Assembly (NCBI GenBank): GCA_963999645.1
Contig: CAXEUY010000038.1
Coordinates: forward strand, 1 to 5,005
Direction: 5' to 3'
DNA length: 5,005 bases
DNA from: MedAcidi-G1 sp002294285
Lineage (GTDB): Bacteria; Actinomycetota; Acidimicrobiia; Acidimicrobiales; MedAcidi-G1
Positions 1 to 5,005 of the stretch are shown piece by piece. A program made the translations under genes and the position numbers. Every line of letters begins with the position of its first letter. Position 1 is the first letter of the stretch. Below the pieces are notes generated by a model. That model saw nothing but the letters and a program-made list of their open reading frames with translations, was not told the DNA's origin and searched no databases.

Positions 1-894
1 ACTTTCTAATTTGTTTACGTAGCGTCGAAGAACGTCATTTTCGCATTTGCGACGGATTTCCACTGGGAGGCTGGTGAACATCATCCAACCAATGTCGTAG
101 AGCGGGTTGGAGATCATGATATTTTGCCAGTCGATCAATATCACTGGCAATAACCCGGGAAGTCCATTTCCGAAAAGAGCATTATCCATTCTTACGTCTC
201 CGTGGATAACTGTTTTAGTTCGGTTGCCCATCTCGCGGTAAATGTCTTCCATAGCGTTTACATAAGCAGGTAGAGCTTCTGTGAGTTCATCTGGGAAATA
301 ATCAGGAAAACGTTCCAAAGCTTTTTCCCAAGAGTTATAAAAAGAAGCAGCTGAACGTTCTATGAAATCTTCTGAGTCAATTCTCTGCATTTCAGGAAAA
401 ATTTCTTCGGCTTTACCCCAGTATTTTGCATGCAAGGGCGCCACTACGTCGACGACCATTAATGCCTGTTCTGCTGTGATTCCTCCGATTTGGTCGCCTA
501 GAGAGTATTCGAAAAGATCCTCAAGGACTATCACGTCACCACCTGAGTCATGGTCCATTGCAGCGAAGTAACACTTAGGAATGGGAATGTCGAGTCCTTT
601 TGCTATTTCATTGAAGAAAATAACTTCGCGTTCATAGAGATTCATGTTGTTAGCAAGTTCACGATTTTCCGTTATATCAGAAGCGAATTTAACCACCAGA
701 GAAGCTGGTCCTCCAGTATCGGTTTTATAAGTAAGGTGAACTCGGACTACTACTCCTAATAGACCCACTCCTTCGCTGATATTTTCGAATGAAAAGCTCT
801 CTATTTCCTCCCCTTCAGAGATAGAGCCGCTTTCTTCTAACATCTGGTTCAGCCATTCTTTGTTAAGACCTTCTGGAGATACCGGAAAACTCAT
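1..894 (-). CDS. Aminoglycoside phosphotransferase / ecdysteroid-kinase-like family phosphotransferase, C-terminus cut by window edge
   Basis: The first 298 residues read without a stop from ATG at 894 to the left edge; family members usually have about 340-400 residues, so a C-terminal part is probably missing. Seen in sequence: a loop at residues 39-56 (ISEGVGLLGVVVRV), the likely ATP-binding lysine in SLVVKF (K69), a helix glutamate in LYEREVIFF (E90), a hinge-like VLEDL (123-127), the catalytic-loop motif VIHGDVRMDN (H231, D233, N238), and the metal-binding LIDWQ (D255). HGDxRxDN with IDWQ in place of IDFG is typical of the EcKinase-like branch. The protein should transfer phosphate from ATP to a small hydroxylated molecule in the cytoplasm; the substrate cannot be read from sequence and drug resistance should not be assumed. 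The start is well fixed: an in-frame TGA lies at 910-912 and ATG 894 is the only start after it. The gene is divergent from the QueD-like gene at 1078. The superfamily is secure, the substrate unknown. Confidence 0.9.
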   Translation of the reverse strand, partial: MSFPVSPEGLNKEWLNQMLEESGSISEGEEIESFSFENISEGVGLLGVVVRVHLTYKTDTGGPASLVVKFASDITENRELANNMNLYEREVIFFNEIAKGLDIPIPKCYFAAMDHDSGGDVIVLEDLFEYSLGDQIGGITAEQALMVVDVVAPLHAKYWGKAEEIFPEMQRIDSEDFIERSAASFYNSWEKALERFPDYFPDELTEALPAYVNAMEDIYREMGNRTKTVIHGDVRMDNALFGNGLPGLLPVILIDWQNIMISNPLYDIGWMMFTSLPVEIRRKCENDVLRRYVNKLES

Positions 895-905
895 ATATGC
901 ACTTA

Positions 906-911
906 CCTTTC
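906..911 (-). promoter_or_regulatory. Ribosome binding site of the phosphotransferase gene
   Basis: Read on the minus strand, GAAAGG lies 11 nt before the ATG at 894. The spacing is slightly long and the match to the anti-Shine-Dalgarno sequence is moderate. It overlaps the in-frame TGA (910-912) that rules out any upstream start. Confidence 0.5.
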
Positions 912-977
912 AGAAAAGTTGTTTTGTCTATCGCGATTGCTTTCAAGAGTAATTAATAATCACTCAAATCTAAAACT

Positions 978-989
978 TGAAAATTTTCA
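978..989. repeat. Perfect 12-bp palindrome, candidate operator
   Basis: TGAAAATTTTCA reads the same on both strands, without a spacer. It lies 83 bp from the phosphotransferase start and 88 bp from the QueD-like start, so a regulator bound here could act on both genes. AT-rich palindromes of this length can arise by chance in low-G+C spacers, and no second copy was noticed in the window. The function is inferred from position alone. Confidence 0.3.
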
Positions 990-1065
990 CTTTTCTAATT
1001 GGAACTATAGGCACATTTGCTTATTTCCTGAAAGCAAACTAAAAATCAAATATGTCGAATCGCAT

Positions 1066-1074
1066 GAGGAGGAG
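1066..1074 (+). promoter_or_regulatory. Strong Shine-Dalgarno site that sets the QueD-like start at 1078
   Basis: GAGGAGGAG contains AGGAGG at 1067-1072, ending 5 nt before the ATG at 1078. This is the best ribosome site in the window. It decides in favour of ATG 1078 over the in-frame ATG 919, which would add 53 residues that do not fit the family. Two ATGs at 1052 and 1064 are out of frame. Confidence 0.85.
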
Positions 1075-1077
1075 CAG

Positions 1078-1455
1078 ATGAAGCTCACAATCACCGCGTC
1101 TATTCATGCTCGTTGGGGTCATCGAGTAGATAATCTAATTCACACACACGCCTGGACGGTGGAAGCAACTTTAGAGGGTCCAGTAGATAGTAAAAAAGTT
1201 TACCCAGCTGACGATCTAGAGAAAATTCTTACTGACACTGTGGAACCTTGGTCTGGCCATTACTTGACCAAAGAAGACGTGGGGCCATGGAAGGGATATA
1301 AACCATTGATATGGGATGAGGAACCCACTGTGGAAGAAATAACCCGCAACCTGTGGGATCAACTTTCCAAGAAAGTACCGACTCTCACTGGAGTCAGCCT
1401 TGTCGAAAGTTCAGAGTTTGACAGGTGTAGAAGAGTTTCCCTGACGAAAAACTGA
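1078..1455 (+). CDS. Divergent 6-pyruvoyl-tetrahydropterin synthase / QueD-like protein lacking most of the catalytic triad
   Basis: This gene encodes 125 residues, the size of a QueD / PTPS-fold subunit (about 120-140). Order seen: a first strand ending in a histidine, ARWGHRVD (H15); HTH in LIHTHAWTVEATLEG (H22, H24), which aligns with the family LHGHNY...V.V.G; SGHYLT (H61), at the place of the family LDHxxLN; PTVEEITRNLWDQL (83-96), matching the PT.EN.a..l...l helix; and LVESSEF (E110), matching the pterin-anchoring glutamate. H15, H22 and H24 are therefore the probable zinc ligands. The usual catalytic cysteine between the first His and the HxH is absent, and the Asp of LDH is Gly60. Known family members make 6-pyruvoyl- or 6-carboxy-tetrahydropterin from dihydroneopterin triphosphate in the cytosol. 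With these losses, that chemistry is doubtful here, and a related aldolase-like or binding role is possible. No other queuosine or folate gene is in view. The fold call is fairly secure, the function is not. Confidence 0.75.
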   Translation: MKLTITASIHARWGHRVDNLIHTHAWTVEATLEGPVDSKKVYPADDLEKILTDTVEPWSGHYLTKEDVGPWKGYKPLIWDEEPTVEEITRNLWDQLSKKVPTLTGVSLVESSEFDRCRRVSLTKN

Positions 1456-1468
1456 AAACATTATAATT

Positions 1469-4400
1469 TCAACTGTTAGTACTTAAAATGATGATTTGAT
1501 CCTCACCAACATGAGGAAAAGAAAAAGTAGTTGCCTGACCATCCATGTCTATGGACACGCTAATACCGTCAACTTCAGCCGATAATGGGCCTGATAGTAA
1601 TCCATCTGGCAAAGTAATCAAGAAATTTCCAGTAGTGCCAACTGGACCTGAAGCAGTAACAGCTAGCTCTTGTGTTTCTTTATTCACTATCAGGTTGCTC
1701 AGGTGAGAGGTTGAGTGAATATTTACAGGTTCACCGTCGATCATAAACTTATATAAGAAAGGTTCCGGTGTCCCAAGAATCGCCCGGTATAAAACCATCG
1801 TGTCAAGCCTGTCTTGCTCTCTCGTTCCAACAACTGCGTAAATAATTTTGCCGCTTGCATCTATCTCAAGAACTCTGTCATGATCAAATGCACTTTCAGC
1901 ACGTGAACCGTAAATTGGCAAATCTCTATTTACGAGATACCAACTGTCACCTCCGTTTTTACTTTTGTAAACGCCCATGTAGCCGGCTGCATATAAAATC
2001 AGAGGATTTAGTGGATCTATAGCAAGGTCATACACTTCTCGTTGTCTGCGTTCCGGGAAACCGGTAACACCCTCTAAAAGACCGTCTGATTTGCTTTCCC
2101 ATGAGTTGCCACCATTAGTGGTTTTATAAACTCCATTAGCTGTCGCTGCATAAAGGATTTCTGGGTTTATAGGGTCTAGCTGAAGGTCGTTAGTTTCACG
2201 ATCTAATCCATTGTTAATAGATACCCATTCATTGCCGCCGGTAACTGTCTTATACACTCCAATTCCCTTTTCTGATTCAAAACTGGAAGTCATCACATAC
2301 ACGATGTCGGGATTTGTCGGATGGATAACGATGGAGTTTATGGAAGTTGCTGTTTCTGTCGGAAAACCATCACTGACTTCGGTAAATGTTTCACCGCTGT
2401 CTTTTGAGCGAAAAATATGAGCGCCTGAAAGGCTGTAATCCTCTCTACCAGCTAAATCTGAAATTGTCCCTACATATACAATATTTGAATCAGACGGGGC
2501 GACAGCGAGACCATGGCTATGCACTCGCCAAGCCTTGTTTGGATTATAAAGACCACTATCTCGTGTTTGTTGACTTAAGCCATCTCTTAATCGCTCGCCC
2601 AGTTTCTGCCAAGTTTCTCCGCCATCATCACTTCGAATGAATTCGCTATTTGGATACAAACTCGTTAAATATTGGATAGTTGGAAAGGAGTGACTGTAAG
2701 CAAAAACCATCGGATAGTGAGCAGCATCTGATGCAGAAAATAACCAAGATCCACCTGCTGAAGTGGTTACGAACCCTCCTCTTCCAGCACTGCCAGCTGT
2801 CCACATCTCGAAAGGAAGCCTGGGGTGAGGTGTCATGACTATCAAATTAGATTCTTCTATGTCCCTGTCAGTAAGAAACCAATTGAGTCCCCCATCAACT
2901 GTTTTGTAGATACCTTCGCCTCTGTGAAGTCCTTCCTGTTCGTGTTCGGTGTGGAAAAGATGCAACTCTGATGCCGTTCCCACATAAGCTACATCAGCAT
3001 TTCGCGGATCGACAGCAATTGCGCTTACAAACTTGTATACAAGACCATTTGAACGATGTTTCCAGTTTCTGCCTCCGTCGTCACTGCGGTAGACGCCGTT
3101 GTGAGTGGTGAGATAAACGACGTTTGGTTCATTAGCTGAGTAAATGACCTTGTGAGTCATATTCGTTTCGAGTCCCTGATTTGATTCGATCCAAGTCATG
3201 CCAGAATCATCACTACGAAATACTCCACGTTCTGAAGTTGCTGCCAATATGTGACCTGTCGAATCCGGTTTGAGAGCTACCCCTAGCACTTCTGACCCTC
3301 GGCCATTGACTCCGGCAAGAAGGTTGTTACTCCATGTCACTCCTCCGTCCGAGCTTCTCCTTACTCCTGTGACAGTCGCAGCATAAAGAAGATCCTTATC
3401 TGAAGGGTCAACAACGATTGCATGAAAGACTCCACACCCTCCACAGACACCCGCCAATGTCCAGCTCTGGCCACTATCTGAGCTCACATAGACTTCGGCC
3501 GAATCTCCTCTGCGGTCTTGTGACCCTTCTCGCCTGCCACTAGAAGAAGAATAGGCAATTTCGGGTGAACTTGGTGCATAAGCAACAGCTGAAAATCGGT
3601 AATTATCTGTGCCTCTAAGAGATAATGCAATATCAGATTCCAGCCCTCCTTCTGAGCTGAAAATGAGGTCTCCTTCGATCACGCCATGAATGACTGTGTT
3701 TGAATCCGTTGGTTTTACAGCTACTCCGCTTACATGAGCACTTTCTGTAACATGCAACCAGTTAGCTCCTGCATCATCTGATCTCCAAACACTCATGTCA
3801 TTAGAATCAAACCCGGCGTAGATCACATCAGGATTTGAGGGTGCAATTGTCAGTGCTCCAACCACTCCGGTACGTAACCCCGTAACTCTTTCCCACTGAA
3901 GTTCTGAACATTCTCCAGCTGTAAATATTGAGCATTCATCCGATGCCTCAATTTGATATTCGACCGCAGGTGTCTCAACGTCAAGGAGAGTCCCTAAAAA
4001 AAGTGTCTGATTCGTTTCTTCTGCTTCAGAATATTCAGAGTTTTCATCCGGTGAAGATGTTTCACTTGTCCCAGAGGATGCAGCCGTTGATGATATTTCG
4101 TTATTAGATTTACCTTCGTTGTCTGAAGAAGCGTCATCGCTCGAAGAGCCTATCTTGCATGGTTTAATGAGTTCAATATCCTCTTCAGTGGGTTCGTATC
4201 TATCTTGAATGAGAGCATCTGACTTATTCATCCCCAGAACATTGTCCACACAAGGGAAATTATGACTAGGGGTTGGACAATGTTCTATTTTCTTGCTTTC
4301 TTCGGATGTAATTGCACGATTCCAAAGCGCAAACCATGTTCCTCCGCCAAGCTCATTTGCGACGCATGTAAATGAAATATGAAGATTGACTCTCAGACTG

Positions 4401-4717
4401 TCAACAGTTTCGAAATCATTGAGATCATTATTATTTATAATCGTCATTGTTGGCTTATCGGTGTCATCTGTAGCCGCTTCAGAAGTAGCGACACTCGTGA
4501 TCGTCGTGGTCGGTGTAGCACTCGTAGTCGGGACAGCACTCGTAGTCGGAGTCGTGCTCGTAGTCGGAGTCTCACTCGTGGTTAGAGCAGCACTCGTAGT
4601 TGTTGCAGGAGTCGTAGTTGTTTGAAGCGTTGTTCTCGGTGTCTCTACACTTTCAGAAGCACCACCGCAAGCAGAAGCGAACAAAAGTAAACAAACAACT
4701 GCTCCTAGCTTTTCCAT
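1469..4717 (-). CDS. Large secreted lipoprotein with about 13 Asp-box (BNR/sortilin-like) beta-propeller blades and a C-terminal beta-sandwich-like domain
   Basis: The 1082 residues read in order as follows. A lipoprotein signal peptide (1-16) ends in FASA-C, with lipidated Cys17. A Thr/Pro spacer runs over about 23-86. A small region (88-189) holds Cys118, 147, 156 and 187. A Ser/Asp/Glu linker covers 190-236. Asp-box blades follow from about 275 to 970, and a C-terminal domain from about 987 to 1082. Asp boxes (S-x-D-x-G-x-T-W) are clear in RSDDGGRNW (544-552) and RSDDGGETW (695-703). Between boxes, phrases such as AVDPRNADVAYVG and AIDPLNPLILYAA recur, as in VPS10/sortilin, YCF48 and GH74 propellers. 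Known relatives are mostly binding scaffolds or glycan-active proteins. No FRIP motif is seen, so a sialidase is unlikely. About 13 blades would fit two 7-bladed propellers as in GH74 xyloglucanases, but no catalytic residues can be assigned. It should be anchored outside the cytoplasmic membrane. The start is supported by the signal peptide and GGAAG upstream. It ends 13 bp from the convergent QueD-like gene. Confidence 0.88.
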   Translation of the reverse strand: MEKLGAVVCLLLFASACGGASESVETPRTTLQTTTTPATTTSAALTTSETPTTSTTPTTSAVPTTSATPTTTITSVATSEAATDDTDKPTMTIINNNDLNDFETVDSLRVNLHISFTCVANELGGGTWFALWNRAITSEESKKIEHCPTPSHNFPCVDNVLGMNKSDALIQDRYEPTEEDIELIKPCKIGSSSDDASSDNEGKSNNEISSTAASSGTSETSSPDENSEYSEAEETNQTLFLGTLLDVETPAVEYQIEASDECSIFTAGECSELQWERVTGLRTGVVGALTIAPSNPDVIYAGFDSNDMSVWRSDDAGANWLHVTESAHVSGVAVKPTDSNTVIHGVIEGDLIFSSEGGLESDIALSLRGTDNYRFSAVAYAPSSPEIAYSSSSGRREGSQDRRGDSAEVYVSSDSGQSWTLAGVCGGCGVFHAIVVDPSDKDLLYAATVTGVRRSSDGGVTWSNNLLAGVNGRGSEVLGVALKPDSTGHILAATSERGVFRSDDSGMTWIESNQGLETNMTHKVIYSANEPNVVYLTTHNGVYRSDDGGRNWKHRSNGLVYKFVSAIAVDPRNADVAYVGTASELHLFHTEHEQEGLHRGEGIYKTVDGGLNWFLTDRDIEESNLIVMTPHPRLPFEMWTAGSAGRGGFVTTSAGGSWLFSASDAAHYPMVFAYSHSFPTIQYLTSLYPNSEFIRSDDGGETWQKLGERLRDGLSQQTRDSGLYNPNKAWRVHSHGLAVAPSDSNIVYVGTISDLAGREDYSLSGAHIFRSKDSGETFTEVSDGFPTETATSINSIVIHPTNPDIVYVMTSSFESEKGIGVYKTVTGGNEWVSINNGLDRETNDLQLDPINPEILYAATANGVYKTTNGGNSWESKSDGLLEGVTGFPERRQREVYDLAIDPLNPLILYAAGYMGVYKSKNGGDSWYLVNRDLPIYGSRAESAFDHDRVLEIDASGKIIYAVVGTREQDRLDTMVLYRAILGTPEPFLYKFMIDGEPVNIHSTSHLSNLIVNKETQELAVTASGPVGTTGNFLITLPDGLLSGPLSAEVDGISVSIDMDGQATTFSFPHVGEDQIIILSTNS
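1472..1759 (-). other. C-terminal beta-sandwich-like domain of the lipoprotein
   Basis: Residues 987-1082 are a domain distinct from the blades. The visible pattern is LAVTASGPVGTTGNFLITLP, then DGLLSGPLSAEVDG, and near the end FSFPHVGEDQIIIL. From memory this resembles the module at the C-termini of many thaumarchaeal and some bacterial surface proteins, pattern GT.GF..v.iP..LL.GP..V.VDG...f.YsHs...I.I. It is all-beta by pattern and probably contributes to surface presentation or binding. No transmembrane tail or sorting motif follows it, so anchoring rests on the N-terminal lipid. Confidence 0.6.
1940..3787 (-). repeat. Array of about 13 Asp-box (BNR) motifs
   Basis: Boxes by residue of the lipoprotein: 311-320 WRSDDAGANW; 353-360 FSSEGGLE (degenerate); 411-419 VSSDSGQSW; 454-462 RSSDGGVTW; 501-509 RSDDSGMTW; 544-552 RSDDGGRNW; 605-613 KTVDGGLNW; 651-658 TTSAGGSW (degenerate); 695-703 RSDDGGETW; 770-778 RSKDSGETF; 823-831 KTVTGGNEW; 865-873 KTTNGGNSW; 918-926 KSKNGGDSW. 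Spacing is mostly 42-61 residues, one blade each, with one longer step of 75 before the 770 box. Asp boxes lie on the turn between strands 3 and 4 of a propeller blade and are structural rather than catalytic. Confidence 0.88.
4010..4150 (-). other. Ser/Asp/Glu-rich low-complexity linker
   Basis: Residues 190-236 of the lipoprotein are nearly all Ser, Asp, Glu, Asn, Thr and Gly (for example GSSSDDASSDNEG and SSPDENSEYSEAEE). The stretch is strongly acidic and should be disordered. It separates the small Cys region from the propeller and differs in composition from the neutral Thr/Pro spacer upstream. Confidence 0.75.
4151..4456 (-). other. Small Cys-containing region between the two linkers of the lipoprotein
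   Basis: Residues 88-189 lie between the Thr/Pro spacer and the Ser/acidic linker and look folded: alternating hydrophobic residues (VNLHISFTCVANEL), aromatic residues (TWFALWNRAI), and four cysteines at 118, 147, 156 and 187 that could form two disulfides outside the cell. No family was recognised. SDALIQDRYEPTEEDIELIK (168-187 region) could form a helix. Confidence 0.5.
4500..4625 (-). repeat. 18-bp tandem repeat coding for the Thr/Pro-rich spacer
   Basis: About seven 18-bp units occur in register. On the plus strand, GCACTCGTAGT or close variants begin at 4518, 4536, 4554 (GTGCTCGTAG), 4572 (TCACTCGTGG) and 4590, with weaker units from 4500 and 4608. The repeat codes for a six-residue unit like TTSATP/TTSETP over residues 32-73 of the lipoprotein. 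Such spacers hold a domain away from the membrane through the wall and are often O-glycosylated. Being a multiple of three, the repeat can change copy number without breaking the frame. Confidence 0.85.
4667..4717 (-). other. Lipoprotein signal peptide and lipobox
   Basis: Residues 1-17 have a short positively charged start (MEK), a hydrophobic core (LGAVVCLLLF) and ASA before Cys17, followed by GGAS. This fits the signal peptidase II lipobox, with Ala at -3, Ser at -2 and Ala at -1. The mature protein would begin at diacylglyceryl-Cys17. The Gly residues at +2 and +3 do not predict retention in the inner membrane. Confidence 0.85.
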
Positions 4718-4726
4718 ACCCTAATT

Positions 4727-4731
4727 CTTCC
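4727..4731 (-). promoter_or_regulatory. Ribosome binding site of the lipoprotein gene
   Basis: On the minus strand GGAAG lies 9 nt before the ATG at 4717. A second purine run, AGGG at 4719-4722, is too near the ATG to act. Together with the signal peptide this supports the chosen start. Confidence 0.55.
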
Positions 4732-4735
4732 ACAC

Positions 4736-4764
4736 CCAATAAATCTTTGAAAAGTTCATGTCAG
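4736..4764 (-). promoter_or_regulatory. Weak candidate promoter in front of the lipoprotein gene
   Basis: On the minus strand CTGACA (4764-4759) is followed after 17 nt by TATTGG (4741-4736). The -35 box matches five of six consensus bases, the -10 box only three. The predicted start point would fall almost on the ribosome site, so the call is weak. The alternative is co-transcription with the gene ending at 4778, 60 bp upstream. Confidence 0.2.
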
Positions 4765-4777
4765 ACAACAGAAACTA

Positions 4778-5005
4778 TCAGCCAGAAAAGAGACCTTCCA
4801 TCTCATCAGCCAATTTTAAGATCTTCGCGTCAAAGTTGTTCCAGATCTCTTCATTTGTAAGTGCTGTATGACCAAGACATGAAAACATACTTGTTTTCTC
4901 CCTTGGTTCAGAATTTTCGTAACAGACTCTAATAGCATCCCATTTTTCCTCTTGGCCTGTAATCCATGGTCCTATAGCTTCAACAAAATCTGCGACAAGG
5001 TTTGC
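4778..5005 (-). CDS. C-terminal part of an unrecognised protein, start beyond the right edge
   Basis: From the right edge the minus strand reads 75 codons without interruption to TGA at 4778-4780. The visible part begins ANLVADFVEAIGPWITGQEE and ends LADEMEGLFSG. It is mixed helical and acidic, with no membrane segment, signal or repeat, and has two cysteines (visible residues 28 and 43). CLGHTALTNEEIWNNFDAKI is the most distinctive stretch. No family is recognised. It looks real because the frame is open right up to the edge, has normal amino-acid composition, and ends 60 bp before the lipoprotein start on the same strand, as expected for neighbouring genes. Co-transcription with the lipoprotein is possible but not shown. 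Confidence 0.7.
   Translation of the reverse strand, partial: ANLVADFVEAIGPWITGQEEKWDAIRVCYENSEPREKTSMFSCLGHTALTNEEIWNNFDAKILKLADEMEGLFSG

Larger units (their letters stand above)
895..1077. promoter_or_regulatory. Divergent intergenic region, presumed promoters for both flanking genes
   Basis: This 183-bp stretch separates two genes that point away from each other, so promoters for both must lie here or in the gene starts. It is AT-rich. No clear sigma-70 promoter is visible. On the minus strand a weak pair exists, TTCAAG then 17 nt then TATTAA, roughly 951-979. On the plus strand TTGAAA at 977-982 has no good partner at normal spacing. A perfect 12-bp palindrome at 978-989 sits near the middle. 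An open frame runs from ATG 919 in phase with the downstream gene, but it lacks a good ribosome site and the translated part does not resemble the family, so it is treated as non-coding. Confidence 0.45.

Noticed and set aside
362..759. Two short plus-strand reading frames (362-571 and 550-759)
   Set aside because: They lie opposite the phosphotransferase, whose frame shows clear family motifs through this stretch. They have no ribosome sites or recognisable content.
1..894. Antibiotic-resistance kinase
   Set aside because: The motifs place it in the wider superfamily, nearest the ecdysteroid-kinase-like branch. Nothing links it to known aminoglycoside-resistance enzymes.
919..1077. N-terminal extension of the QueD-like protein from ATG 919
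   Set aside because: No good ribosome site precedes 919. The added 53 residues do not look like the family, whereas ATG 1078 has AGGAGG at ideal spacing and gives a normal family length.
1434..1453. Hairpin AGTTT...AAACT at the end of the QueD-like gene as a terminator
   Set aside because: The stem is only 5 bp and AT-rich with a 10-nt loop and no T-run, so it is too weak to call.
2211..2640. Two short plus-strand frames inside the lipoprotein gene
   Set aside because: They are antisense to Asp-box coding sequence and show no independent sign of coding.
4500..4625. CRISPR-like array
   Set aside because: The units are 18 bp, directly adjacent, without spacers, and in frame with a coding sequence.
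1469..4717. Sialidase assignment for the Asp-box protein
   Set aside because: Asp boxes alone are not diagnostic. No FRIP motif or catalytic arginine set was seen.
4758..4768. Small inverted repeat around TGTCTGACA after the gene ending at 4778
   Set aside because: The arms are three bases long, below what would support a terminator or operator.
4379..4860. Plus-strand frames near the start of the lipoprotein gene, including a Val-rich hydrophobic one (4386-4625) and a Ser/Arg-rich one
   Set aside because: Their repetitive, membrane-like or SR-like composition comes from reading the Thr/Pro repeat on the opposite strand. The minus-strand frame has a signal peptide and fits the long protein.

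Overview
The window looks like bacterial chromosome: dense genes, Shine-Dalgarno sites, a lipoprotein signal peptide with a lipobox, and no introns. Base composition is moderate, roughly the low-to-mid 40s % G+C by eye. The best guess at origin is an uncultured, probably marine bacterium of the Acidimicrobiia (Actinobacteriota) or SAR202-type Chloroflexota kind. This rests on the Thr/Pro-rich spacer after the lipoprotein cysteine, the ecdysteroid-kinase-like phosphotransferase, and the large Asp-box (BNR) repeat lipoprotein with an archaeal-looking C-terminal domain. It is an inference from protein style, not a phylogenetic placement.

Layout, left to right. (1) 1-894, minus strand: a phosphotransferase of the aminoglycoside phosphotransferase / ecdysteroid-kinase-like superfamily, complete at its start and cut at its C-terminus by the window edge. 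(2) 895-1077: a divergent intergenic region of 183 bp with AT-rich sequence and one perfect 12-bp palindrome. (3) 1078-1455, plus strand: a small, divergent 6-pyruvoyl-tetrahydropterin synthase / QueD-like protein that keeps a His set resembling the zinc ligands but lacks two of the three usual catalytic-triad residues. (4) After only 13 bp, tail to tail, 1469-4717, minus strand: a 1082-residue secreted lipoprotein. It consists of a signal peptide, a Thr/Pro spacer built on an 18-bp DNA repeat, a small Cys-containing region, a Ser/acidic linker, about 13 Asp-box blades, and a C-terminal beta-sandwich-like domain. (5) 4778-5005, minus strand: the last 75 codons of an unrecognised protein whose start lies beyond the right edge.

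The genes do not form an obvious pathway. The phosphotransferase and the pterin-synthase-like gene are divergent and could share a control region. The lipoprotein lies 60 bp downstream of the unknown gene on the same strand and may be co-transcribed with it. No RNA gene, mobile element, CRISPR array or integration site was seen. The most unusual items are the triad-deficient QueD-like protein and the domain architecture of the long lipoprotein.
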